Source: Cudoniella acicularis (taxonomy: Eukaryota > Ascomycota > Leotiomycetes > Helotiales > Helotiaceae). From it: 41,938 nucleotides of DNA. A program made the translations under genes and the position numbers. Shown here piece after piece: positions 1 through 11,074 of the stretch (position 1 is its first letter; every line of letters begins with the position of its first letter). The notes beneath the pieces were generated by a model, which ran no database searches, had not been told where the DNA came from, and worked only from the letters and a program-made list of their open reading frames with translations. The stretch lies in the NCBI GenBank assembly GCA_013054445.1, contig JAAMPI010000354.1, positions 1 to 41,938 of the forward strand, written 5' to 3'.

Positions 1-873
1 CGGATGATTTTTTTATAGAGATTCTTTTGATGTGGATGTGGATGATTGGCTTTGTGGATGGCACTTTTTTGGTTGGGATATTTTGCTTGTAGATATTTAT
101 TTTCGCTTCCGCTGCCAAAAGCTAACATACTGGTCATCCGATATTATGTAGATGTAAATCTTATCCCTTCCTGCCTTTGGAAATTTAGAGCAAGAAACTA
201 ACCGCTGGATGGATCTGTGAACCGTAATGTCTGATAGCGAGATTGTTCCTTCAAAAACATCCGAGAAGAAAAGAAAATAACCCAGACAAAAGAAATTGGG
301 AGGGTTCCGAGACGAGACATAGCCACTATCCCAGACAAACAGGAGCTCCAAGCTTCAGAGATTGAACAAGAAAATTTGTCGAGACTTTCAGAGTGATTTT
401 TTTTTTTTTCAGTCGTCTAGCCAATAGAACCCAGTGGTCTGCCTAGAGTTGTTTTTCGGATTTGAAATTTTAGAGATGCGTTCTAGGCTGGTTGATATTG
501 AATGGCTTGAGCTGTACCGTTTCGAGGTTACTGATTGGCGATAGACCGTCGTCTTGACCTGCGGGAAAAGAAATCGAATGTGGTGGGATTGAATGCCAAT
601 GAAGAGGCATAGGTCTGAAAATTCCTCCTTGAAACTCACTGTTGTTGAAGCGAGTGTAGTTGGCCCTAGAAGCTGGTAACAGCCAGATTCAGATGGCATC
701 CAGAGCAGACGAAATCGGAATCTGGAGAAAAGGAAACCTCGCAATGGCTGGCCATTGTGATGTGACAAACCACACTTGGCCATTGGTGAGACACGGTTGG
801 ATTCGAAGCAGCCCGAGACCCGAGCGACAAGTTTCCAAGGCTCATTATCTTCGGCTTATCCCAGGCTGGCATT
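1..873. other. intergenic region, no gene recognised
   Basis: No coding region could be supported. The short open frames on both strands show no domain, signal peptide or splice structure that I recognise. A pyrimidine-rich tract (about 397-411, a run of T followed by CAG) resembles an intron 3' end, but no exon could be attached to it. It lies downstream (3') of the minus-strand reductase-like gene. Confidence 0.5.
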
Positions 874-2448
874 TCAGGCATGGTCTTGGTGAACTGTTGC
901 CCTCTCTTTTGAGTTCTCGATTCGGCTCTCTTTTCCCGGATTTTCTCCCATCTCTCTTGCCTCTCGAGTTTTTTCCTCTTTGCGTTCCTCTTGGTAAAAT
1001 GTCCTTCTCTGTTTATATGCCTCTTGGTTTTTCCTCAGCTTTTCATCTGCGAAATAGAGTTTCGCTTCAACAGTCTTTCTCTTGACCATCTCTGTCACCC
1101 GTCCATGAAGGGGGCATCTAAAACCGAGCTCCTTCGCATGCTTAACAATGACCCCATTTTTATAATCAACCGGTGTTAACAAGCCCCTGGTAGGTATGGC
1201 AATGAGCTCGGAAACGTGGTTTGATCGATTCATAATGTGGATTTGCATTGAGTGCAGCAGAGTGTTGTAGTTCAAAGTTGGAAAAAATGCCGTGGTTACT
1301 GCAGCGGTTTCTCGAAATAATCCCTCTACCAACCTTCTGCCATTGAGAGTCCGGAATACCTCACTATTCTGACATTCATATAACATAGTCAGACCTTGGA
1401 AGATAGACTCAATTGCCAAGAGTCGAAGCTTCCGATAGCTCAACTGGTGTTGGCCCACTAATTTTACCCCGAGCCCTGGCGCTTCGACGAGGGCGTTTCT
1501 GAGATAAAGTGATGATATTTCACGTTTTCTTATCCGATCAATCTCTTTTTCTTTGTTTAAAACAACTGGGCCGATGTGGATAGAACACCGTCCTCCGATG
1601 AATGAGAATTTTATATTTTGTTGAACTTCCTCCTCCTCCAGCTGTTGTAGGATAGGATCAGCAAGAGCTGAAATCAACTCAGTCCCCTTGACTGGCATTT
1701 CAAGTATCGCGGTGCCCTGAGGGGTCCACAGGCTGCAGCGTGGATCACCTATGACATCTGTATAAATAACGTTAGTCTCAGAAAAACCGTGCCGAGAATT
1801 ATAACAATTAATGAACAACGAATATACCAGGATAGAGCAGTTGAAGTATAGAAATAGAAATATTTGGTCTTCCGACTTACAATTTGGACGGGATGCAACG
1901 TTCGGAAATACGTGTTTATTGATCTCATCTATTACACCCATTCCATTTTGGAGGAATAATATCGTTGAATCGCTCCGAAGGTTGTGTTTCAAATGCAGCA
2001 AAGAGCTGACAGTAAATTGGGGCGCGATATACCAGACTAGGTGTTTAATCAGATAGCCGTCGTTTAGTACTCTTTTGCTGGGAACGACCTCGAGATAAGA
2101 TTCATCTTTGGCTTTTGTTGATGGATTAGACCTCTGTATTTCGAATTTCGGCTTCGAAAGAATTTCCAAAGATGATTGATCATAAACTTGATCCGCGAGT
2201 GTGTCAAACTGGCTCGCATTAACTTCCTAGGCTTTTTGATATGAGCTTTTTTCGCCTTGGGTTTGTTTTCTTTTTAGGTCGCCTTTGGGTGAGATTTTGG
2301 AGTGCTGTTGGTCGAATATTTCTTGACGGTGTGTCGTGAAAAGAGTGGATTCAAATGATGGTTGGTTGGGTACTGATCATGCTGTGTGTGACGGCTTCCT
2401 AAGAGCTGCCTGACCGAAACTACCTGACCCCAAAGGGAAGGTCTCATG
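874..2448 (-). pseudogene. degenerate ketopantoate reductase (ApbA/PanE)-like gene, Rossmann fold missing
   Basis: The body (about 2232 to 874) carries recognisable ApbA/PanE landmarks. These are a strand ending LQNGMG followed by VIDEINKHVFPN, then RPNYVIGDP after removal of an in-frame 123-bp intron (1758-1880, GTAAGT..ACAG), and a C-terminal helical domain ending near KELGFRCPL. Family members normally begin with a GxGxxG NADP-binding fold, and none is visible. A mitochondrial-leader-like open frame starts at 2448 (MRPSLWGQVVSVRQLLGSRH) and runs into a TAA at 2276-2274, in a different frame from the body. Without gaps, the normally catalytic Lys and two Asn of K-x3-N-x3-N align with Leu, Glu and Gln in LLAIESIFQGLT. 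A charged tail of about 60 residues follows the fold. A short first exon ending at the GTAGTT near 2424 and joining at the CCTAG near 2222 would be in frame, so a non-enzymatic protein is possible. A pseudogene is preferred. Confidence 0.62.
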
Positions 2449-4020
2449 GTGGCTGAGTGCTACGATTGAAGCATCCATATGAGTGAGTAATATGAACAGG
2501 TCGTTGAAGAAGCATCGATGTGAGGTCTGTTGGTATTGTGTTATTCAATATCGGCTGAGATCCCGAGACTCTTCTTCTCCCTGCGAGGTATCGGGCCGAA
2601 ATGGGGAGATACGAACCCTTGCTGTTATCCGAAAGTGACTGGCACGTGATAAGCGCCCGATTGCCTATTTCGATCATTGCCAACAACGAGTACAGGATTG
2701 TTAATCATCAATAGCACTAATGCAATTAATATCTCTTCAATTTTGTTGTTCTATAAATCCCGGTTTCGTGGGATGCAGAAGCTTTCTGAGTTGTGAGTCG
2801 GGTTGGGTAGCGAGACTCGGGCCGAGAGCGCAGGGTACTTCCCGAACTCATGTATTGATAATAGAAACTCATCACCAACAATCAAATGACACTCTGTCAT
2901 TCGAACCAACATGCCAGGCATCAGATCTCACTCTTGTTGGAATTGGGAAAAGCCAGCACGACCCAGCATTCAAGCGCCTGGGATTCGGCTTGCTCGACAG
3001 ATGGTAAGCACAACCTCTCACAGCGCAGCACAGAAGGTTTACCATACCAGTCCTCTGGAATTCCACTCGTAATTCTCCATTATTTTCCCAGAGGACGTGC
3101 AGTGCAACCATTGAAGAAGCTTCGTTAGGCGCAGCCGCCAGTACAGTGTCGGCGCGGACGCAGGTAAGCAATTCTAGCCGCGTCGAGGATTCGCCGTCGC
3201 CGTCTTCAATGCTTCACGATGCCATCACAAGGAAAACACCTTAGTCATTTGAAGATAGAGTTTTCAGGCTGCCGGGATCGCGTCCACATGCTGAAAGCAA
3301 GCGCTTAAGAACTGCTGCTAATGGCACCGCTTCGGCCAGTGAGGGCCCCTTTTTTCGGATGTAGCACACCGATTGCTGGTGTAGGTCATGCCGCAGCCGT
3401 GCCGATGGTACTGATTATCAACGTTTTCAAGTTGCAATTGGCTGCCAGCGAAATAAAGTTCTGCACACGAGTCTGGAGTTACGAGGAGCAGCTAACCGAA
3501 CCGGGCAGCCTTCGAACCCGACACAGTGGTCCATGGCGACTAGCCGAACTGTTGGTTCCAGTACCTTCTTTTTACTGGTGGATTGGGGAAAAACAAGGTT
3601 TTCGATTGCAACCCTGCAAATGGTCTGTCATCCAGGAAGTTCACTTCGCTGTCCTGTAAACCTTGATCGCGTTGGTTGCGGTGAGCAGGCTGTGGCAAAC
3701 AAGCCTTGCCCCCCTCCAACTCCACCATGTTCATATATGGCTTTGGCAGCCCCCACAGGATTAAGGTTTGTTTGCCATATTCACATCCATTCAAATACCA
3801 CACGAGCCCTCGAAGAATATCCTGTCCAAGATATTGTTATATTGGTATCCTTTTTCTTGTTTGATACTTGCTTTTCGTCCTCAGTTTTTGCTCCATCCTA
3901 CAACTCCGTCCTGGATCTGACCCGACCTCGACTTGTCCCTCGGCCGGGCTGTGGCATACGCTTTCAGATGGTGTTTCATCACTTCTAGATCCTGTTCATA
4001 TCGCAAAGAAAGAGATCACA
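2449..4020. other. intergenic region
   Basis: This lies between the divergently placed reductase-like gene and the first membrane-protein paralog, so it holds both 5' regions. Open frames occur on both strands but none has recognisable domains or splice continuity. Nothing else could be supported. Confidence 0.5.
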
Positions 4021-5614
4021 ATGGCTACAGTATCGAGGATTTCCATTATCTATGTCCTAATCTTCGCACAAAGCATATTGGCTCTGAGGGTCACCCAGAA
4101 TTCGCCATGTGCCTGGATATGTCTCGAAGGCTCGAGTCCAGATATCACTGATGCGAGTCAGTCGAGCACCTCTGGAAGCGAGATAGCATGCCAGGACCAA
4201 TCTTTCAGTACTACCGCTGTGGGACAAAAGTTCAAAGCTTGTGTGAGCTGTTTGCAAAATAGCACCACAACAGGAACCAACGGAAACGACCAAGCAATGT
4301 TTATTTGTAAGCCATCGCCTACGCGTTCAGAGAGCCTCTACTGATGCTTTCTTGATAGATAATTTGCGTTATGCCCTCAGCTCATGTCTTTTCGGGTTTG
4401 CCAACGCATCTGATGCGGTATCTACACCTTGCTCGACCTCGACAGCCTGCGGTCCACTTCGAAACGCTATCGAGAATGCCAACTTAGTTGCTAGCAACGA
4501 GCAGACATACTCGTATTGCAGTGTAGATAACGACGCAATTAACGATTCTGTTGAACCGAAATGTACCGAGTGTCTCAGGGCTAGTGGCAACGAGATTATT
4601 CTCTCAAATTGTAAGTAGTACGTCTACCATTGTTCGATTTTGCAGGTCTAACAGAGAGTTTAGTTATGGTCGCTCTCCAAGCAGGTTGTCAACAACAGCC
4701 ACCTCCAGGAGAAATGATCGGCTTGGACAGTACAGTTTTTACTACGAACCAAGTCAATATCACCTGGCCTGGTTACAATCCGAATACAGCCTCAAACAAC
4801 AACAATAAAAAAACACTATCCCAAGGGGCCATAACGGGACTCGTAATGGGGCTTGTTGCGCTATTCCTCATGGCCATAATAGTCCTTGTGTATCTCAGAA
4901 AACAATGCGCCTCCAAAAAAATGAAGGCTTTGCATTCACCTCTGGACCCGCGCTTCGGAGCTGCAAACATCACTTCCCCCAATCCTGGTGCTTATGCCAA
5001 CCCGTACGCCAGCCCCCCCTATCCACGCTACTGCCATGAAATCATTCCAAGCCTCTCAAAACCAAATCGCGCTCGGCGGGATGCGGAAGTCCAGCATTAC
5101 AAAAGACCAAATCACACATGTTGGAGAGTCAGAGCAGAAGCACTGGCAGAACGCATTCAGCAACCATCCAGGAGCACAACTTCCCGTTTACACACCACCT
5201 AACAATGCCATCCCAACACATCAAGCATATATCCCTCGGTCATCGACTTCAAGCCACTCAACCACGTTTTCCGTCTCGCCATACCCTTCCGCACAAACCA
5301 GCCCGGCATACCCACCTGGCCACAGCTCGCATAAAACTTCAACGAATCGAACAACGAATTACCCTCCTATTAATACAAATTCCCCAAATCCATCTCACGA
5401 TCAAGACATTGTTGAAGGCCCAGTGGCTTCCATGGAAGCTCCTTTCGCTTTGACTCATACGGGGAAACACGGTAATCGGTACGACTTTGAGCTCGCAGAA
5501 CAGGAACGCTTGGAACGTGAGGCACGAGGGGAGAAGATCTATACTCCTATAAAGAAGAAGAACTGGACTCCTCAGAGTGCTGTGAGTGAGGAGCAATGGC
5601 CTGGGAGCTACTGA
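4021..5614 (+). CDS. cysteine-rich type I membrane protein, paralog 1 (frameshift in C7 tract)
   Basis: Function is unknown. Three exons are inferred: 4021-4306, 4359-4610 and 4646-5614, with introns GTAAGC..ATAG and GTAAGT..GCAG, both in phase 1. The start ATG sits in a good context (CACAATGGC) before a hydrophobic signal peptide. Exon 1 encodes the first Cys module (NSPCAWIC, GSEIACQD, CVSCLQNST). Exon 2 encodes the second (YNLRYALSSC, TPCSTSTACGPL, CTECLRASG). Exon 3 gives AGCQQQPPPG, VNITWPG, a membrane helix (GLVMGLVALFLMAIIVLVYL) and a basic stop-transfer. The tail begins with a block shared with paralog 3 (SPLDPRFGAANITSPNPGAY). At C7 (5013-5019) the frame breaks. The +1 frame continues to a family-like ending, FELAEQE...WPGSY. 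With one C fewer the protein would be about 501 aa, against 499 for paralog 3. The frameshift could be a base-call error or real. The gene is tail-to-tail with paralog 2. Confidence 0.8.
5013..5019 (+). other. C7 tract at frame break of paralog 1
   Basis: Upstream of the tract the reading frame matches paralog 3 (GAYANPY against GAYGNPY). Downstream, a different frame is the one that reaches the shared C-terminal ending. No GT..AG intron bridges the two frames here, so a one-base length difference in the homopolymer is the simplest explanation. Confidence 0.75.
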
Positions 5615-7976
5615 GAATAATTTGGAATGAGTTGATGAAGTGGTGTTGGAGTTGAAAGGGAATATACCCTTGCAGTAGATGAAAGATTGTTGTGTTTGCT
5701 TGTTGATAGCGGGTTGGACTGGTGTTGAAACGGAGCGGTCTATTTTACGAACTGTTTGTTATTGGTGGTGTATCTTGATGTTTTTTAGTTTGTAACCTAG
5801 GAGGATACATGTTTCTGGCGTTCAGGGCGCTTGGTTTGGGGTTGGATCATGGTATGGAGACTTTCAAGATGAGAATAGTGTTACTCACTCGCATATAGGG
5901 AGGAACTTTTGTTGGGATTGGATATATGGGAAGGACATTCTAGTCATGGTTAGATTTCCTGTCGAGTCTTCCATTCATTATCTGTAGGGAATCTCATCAT
6001 GATCATGAACAAAATTGCAACCACTAAACACTCGCCACCGCCATTCTATCAACTTCACTGCCTCGAACAATATGATCGACATCAAGCAGCTTCCCAACCC
6101 CATCCATCAAAACACCCCAGCAGAACATCACATACCCCCAAATCCCCCAAAAATCTACATTACCCTCCTTCCCAATGTCCCAATATCCCCCCCCCCCCCC
6201 CCCCTTTTCTTTCTGGTTTTTACGCTTCAAGGAAGCTCACTCACCGCCTATGCACGTACAACTCAGCAGTAAGTAAGCACCCAATTTCATGGTACACCGA
6301 ACAGGCAAGAGATAAACACTTCCTCGTAATGATCGTCGCTAACCATCCACACCACTCATTTACCAGTACCTAGGCTCTATCTCCCTGAGTCCCTCTCGAC
6401 GAATTTCCCAATCCAGTACCGGTACGCCGGTGAAACTTGTCACCCATCACCCATCACAAAAAATCACAGATCACATTAAACACCAATAAATACCGCAAAA
6501 CTGCAAATCAACTCCAATCAAACAAACAATTTAAAAAAGGAAGCTTCTAGACCAAAATCTCTATAGTGTTATAAATGAACAATACCACCCACCCAGACAC
6601 CCTCCTTTTCCAAAGTGCGGAATCTTTCAGCCTAGCAACCCAACACGCATGTAACCCCTGCTGCCTCCCGTATGTAGCTGAAACGCAAAACCAACAGAAT
6701 ATATCACCACGGTAGCGAGTGGTAGGTTAGGAAAATACCCATCGCGTGATGATGATGAGGGCTGGGGGCTGAAGATTGAGATTGCGCTGTAAGCGCTTTG
6801 GAGCTGAAGCTCCCTCCTATTTTAGTCTGTCAGTGTGCACGCTGTCGATTATGATGGTGTTGAGATAATCAATCTCAGGTATTTTCAGTGTAGCATTGTG
6901 CGACACCTCCATTCTAAAGATATCATCACTTGGTAGTCGTGCGCTTGCGCGCGTATGTGTTAAAGGAAAAAGGAGGTGGCATGCATGCACGCGTATGAAT
7001 TTCTGGGTGGCCTCTCTCGGTTTCTGCTGTTTACTGTTACGGCGCTACTGCTATTTTATTCAAGAGGGTGGTGGATGTATCCCGGTGTGCAGTGTAGTAC
7101 CAAAACCAAGAAGTGTGGCCTTTGGGGTGGGTGGTTGCGCAGTACCACCACCACAGCCTCAGGGAATAATAAATATATTGTGAATTTGTGGTGGCGAGGC
7201 GAGGAGGGGTGGAGAGTGGGGAAGCGAAGGGGGTTGGTGGCTTGTATAGCGAGGCGCTCGCTGGCTTGTTAGGGGGGTGAGTGAGGGGGCCGAATTTGGT
7301 TATGATAAGCTAGGTCAGGCATACGGAGTTATGTGGGTGGATAAGTTTAAAGGGCCCGGTAAGGACGGGGTCAGGGATAATGAATGTGCAGATTGAGCCT
7401 TGAGGCAAAAATGCGTGCTTGCATGTAACCCCATGTTCATATGTACTGTAGAGTGCGTGCTTTTACGGAGAAATGGGTGGGTGTTTGCTATGAGGTGTGA
7501 AGAGTGAAGAGTAGTGATAGTGAGTGAAGAAAGAAGTGGAAGTGGAAGTGAGGCTCAACAAAATCCATGGTTGATGAGAAACAACGCGGTCAAGATTGTA
7601 TATTCATGCCTTAAAGCTAGCTTCTGAGGCGCTGGAAATTCGTGAATATTATACAGTATATATGTAGATCGTTATATGTGCTCGCTCTAATGACAAGAAG
7701 GACCGTAAGCATTGCGCGCAAGAGATGGCGATTGATTTCCAAAAGTCCACCGTGGGTATCCAGTCAATCCGTAATGCTCCAATATTCCCAGTTCAAACCG
7801 CACCGCTCCAGTCGCCGTTCCCATCCGTTTCTCCAAACCCCAGCCCATCCCCGACCCCGAGTGTGATTGATTAGCTATTCTTAAAACCAAAAAAGGATAA
7901 CGTGAAAATGTGTCCGAGAGCTCCCGCTAAATGGCGCTCGAAAAGAGAATTCAAAATATGAGGGGAGGTGGGGGTA
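5615..7976. other. intergenic region between convergent paralogs 1 and 2
   Basis: This is shared 3' flanking sequence of two convergent genes. It contains a C18 homopolymer (6187-6204) and purine-rich low-complexity stretches (for example about 7495-7560, GAAGAGTGAAGAG-like). The open frames include a poly-Gly frame that merely reads the C18 tract on the other strand. No gene is supported. Confidence 0.5.
6187..6204 (+). repeat. C18 homopolymer
   Basis: Eighteen consecutive C residues, followed by T4, in the 3' flank of paralog 1. A tract of this length is prone to length polymorphism and to miscounting in assemblies. Confidence 0.95.
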
Positions 7977-9470
7977 TCACAAGGCCCCTCCCCTCCTCGC
8001 ATCTTCTTCAGTCAAGCCAACGGGTCTGCCTCGTCCATTTCCAGGGTGCAAAAGTACAGGTGCAACGTTTTGCATCTCGATCTTGTCGCCTTCTGGTTCG
8101 TGCTCGACTTTGTCCATATGGTTTCGCCCGGCACCCATGCCTGACACACTGCCTTTCCGATCCATAGGCCATTCTCGCCCAACAGCTTGTAATTGGTCGT
8201 GTGCGGAGACCGGACTCGAGTAGTTACTTGAGTAAGGGCTGAAATATGCTTTCTCGCCCACTGCGCTGAGGGGACTTTCTTCCTCGCGACCGGAAGGCCA
8301 GGGTCGTGATGAAACTAATGGTCGGGTGCTTTGAGGAGAATCGAAAAATCCGCCGGCACTTGAGAATCCACCAGCGCTGGAGCCAGCATCTTGCATTGGA
8401 GGAGTGCCACTACCCGCATGGACATTTTCACCTGGATTTTCCTCCTCTTGAAATTGGTGTTGCTGTCTCCAGTCTTGGTATTCGTTTGCTTGTTGTCTTT
8501 GTTGCAAGACACGGCGACGGCGGCGTTTTCCATTCCAGACGATGCAGAAACCTGTTAGTCCGAGGGCGAAGAGGATGCATCCTACAGCAATGCCAATTTT
8601 GGCACCAAGGCTAAGGCCGCCAGTAGCGGCACTGTAGGATGAGGTGGATGTAGCTGAGGGTGATGTGATGTTGACGACTTGAGGGGAGAAGACATTTCCT
8701 TGGATTGAGAGGATATGTCCCGGGATTGGCTGTTGTTGACAGGCTGCGTTCAAAACCGTAGCGACTGAATAAGTATGTTAGTTCGATCCTTGGTGTATAG
8801 AACATGGACCCATGAAGATATTCGTTGACAGACTAGGACAGGGAAGGGAGTGCTTACAATTAGGAAGGATCAATTGAGTTTGCTGAGCTTTCAGACAGTT
8901 GTTGCAATTGGTAACTGTATTTGATGGGTATAGTGGACAATACGAGAAGGCGCTTGCAGCTGAAGATAGCGAGTCATACTCGAATGCATTCTGGAGCGGC
9001 GCGCAGGCGAAACTGAAAATTTATTAGAACGGCTGAGGTAAACAGGATGCGGGATTTTCACATACCCGGTTGTGCAAGGAGTATTTGGCACATTTGTGTT
9101 GTTGGGATATCCGAATACACACCAGCTTATGGCGTATCTTATGTTATCTGAGGCAATGGCATCAGCAAGCTGTTATTTAAACACCATTGGCCAGCGAAAA
9201 CCCACATAAAGCCCATTGCAAATCCGTCTGTTTCGTTGTCGGGTCTTGATAGGTGCTGGTCAACTGACAAGCCACGCAGCTCTGGAATGTCGAGCCCGGG
9301 AAGGTGGTATAGTCACTGTCATAACAGGCAATGTCGGAGCCACTGGTACTGCCCAACACGTTGCCGCATTGAACAGCGCAGGGCGAGTTGACCAAGGCCT
9401 CAAGGGCTGAGCTGAACGAGGTGAAAGTTGTCAGAAGAACGAGTGTTGGGGCCACAGAGGAAGGCCGCAT
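7977..9470 (-). CDS. cysteine-rich type I membrane protein, paralog 2
   Basis: Function is unknown. Four exons are inferred: 9470-9206, 9147-9066, 9012-8858 and 8764-7977, giving 429 aa with consistent phases. The start Met precedes a signal peptide (LVLLTTFTSFSSALEA). The ectodomain repeats the family pattern: NSPCAVQC, GSDIACYDSDYTT, CVACQLTST; then YNIRYAISWC, TPCTTGFACAPL, FSYC, CNNCLKAQ; then AACQQQPIPG and VNITSP. One helix (GAKIGIAVGCILFALGLTGF) is followed by KRRRRR. The cytoplasmic tail is Gln/Ser/Pro-rich and unrelated to the tails of paralogs 1 and 3, lacking their FELAE...WPG ending. Introns 1 and 3 match the two introns of the paralogs. An extra intron (9013-9065) splits the second Cys module within TTG-F. 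The ectodomain cysteine count, five plus seven, matches the family core. No disruption was found. Confidence 0.86.
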
Positions 9471-11074
9471 CTTGAAGACCCGGTCCCGTGATGACGAGCT
9501 GATGAACGATTGTCGACGGTGCTGGTTTATGGGAGGACGGAGTGAGGGGCTGGTGACACTCGAGGGGACGACCAGCAGATAAGAATCTTGCCAGCAAGAT
9601 TGTTTACAACGACGCGGTCTAGGACGAGGAGACGCAGGTAAACATGCCGATGTTAAGATCCAAGATGTCTTGAATCAATTGTCAAATGGGCGGAATCCAC
9701 TGTTTAAGGTGGGTTTATCTGCCCTTTTCGCTTCTCCGCAGTCCCGCGCCCGCAACGACCGTCGACCAGGGCCCATTGCAAAACACTGCGAGGTACCCTG
9801 CAAGAGCCTGCAAGAGCCTGCAAGAAGCCCGCACACGGATCCCATCAGCAGGGTCGCGAGTGGAACATTCAGGGGCTGTGCAGGCATTCGAAGGCATGCG
9901 CAGCCTGGGAAAATCGCGACGAACAACGCCAGCCCGGGTGATTGGCAGCGGCATTCTCCTCACCCAGTCAAGCAGGGGCCAACGCGGGCCACCAGCACCC
10001 AGAAGAGCCTGGACGAAGTCCGCCATCAGCCTCTGAGGAGCGCTGTTGGACCCCAAGGCATCACCATCACAGTGATCACTCGCCCCTCCACGAATCATCC
10101 ATTGGGGGCCCTTTGACGGCACTTCGGCTGACAGGCGGGATTTGTGATTGTGATGCGATGCCATGCGCACGATAGACGGATTGTGACGGCGACGGCCGCC
10201 AGCTTCCAATCTCAGCAACTTGAGAAGAGGGAAAGATCTCCATATTCTGCGCAGACCGCGCTTTCAGCGCTCATCCCCGCCCCCCTCTCATTGACTGTCA
10301 CATCTCGTCGGTCAACATCGTCGTACGTTGCGTAGACGCTCGGGATTCCAGTATCGTCCCATCTCCCCTTTATTCATCTTCAAAAATCCGCTCGGCTCGC
10401 ATTTCGTCGCAACGCAGTCGCGACGGCCAGCTCATTGGCACGGTTCGGGCCGGTTGGCTGCTCTGATCTCATGCTGACAGCCAACACGACTAAGCTGGCC
10501 TCCTAAATGGCCGCGTGGGGTCGCTTCGCATTGTTAATTTGGCCCCCCTTCTCTCTTTCATGCCCGCTTTGGGTGGTGAGCTTCCTTCACCAACATGGGA
10601 GTGGGCATCGCCGGGACTCGGGACTCTGAAAACGGTTTTCGTGGCTTCGCTCTGTCCCAAGCGCTTAACTGCGTAATGCGCCCTGGCAGTTGAAAACGCA
10701 CCTTTGGTGTTGCGTAACACCAATCAACAGAGCCTAAACATAATGCTTCCCCAGCACATCGGCCGATCTCGTGTTTAAGGATTCCAACGTGTTGGAATCT
10801 GTGTGCAATGTATGTGCAGTCACTGCAACACCGTCGTTGCACATGCTGTCAACCTTACCGCTGATGCTCCCTCAAACGGACGCAAGCTGCAACCTTCAAT
10901 CATTAACCGGTAAGCAACTATGCCATCGTCGCTAGCGCCAACTCCTACAAAGGAGTATGCATACATTCAACCTTCGTCTCGGCGGCAACGAGGTATGGAA
11001 CATGTTCTGAAACATTATGGCTTGGATGTTTGGATTATAGCCACAAAAGCTCAAAATGAGGGTATAGAGATGCC
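9471..11074. other. GC-rich intergenic region upstream of paralog 2
   Basis: About 9700-10500 is more GC-rich than its surroundings and open in several overlapping frames on both strands, none with a recognisable product. A 10-bp unit (CCTGCAAGAG) is repeated about three times at 9797-9826. The segment near 9471 should include the paralog 2 promoter. No gene is supported. Confidence 0.45.
9797..9826 (+). repeat. short tandem repeat, CCTGCAAGAG x ~3
   Basis: Two perfect 10-bp units and a nearly complete third one lie in tandem in the GC-rich intergenic block. Confidence 0.85.

Noticed and set aside
3490..3525. B-box-like GGTTCGAAGGC on the minus strand, possible tRNA
   Set aside because: No matching A box, acceptor stem or anticodon arm could be built around it.
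3533..3988. Plus-strand open frame before paralog 1
   Set aside because: No signal peptide or domain. It runs into the 5' region of paralog 1 in a different frame.
6024..6230. Glycine-rich minus-strand frame
   Set aside because: The glycine run is only the C18 homopolymer read on the other strand.
9670..10218. Overlapping open frames on both strands in a GC-rich block
   Set aside because: Openness in several frames at once is explained by high GC and few stop codons. None shows a recognisable protein.
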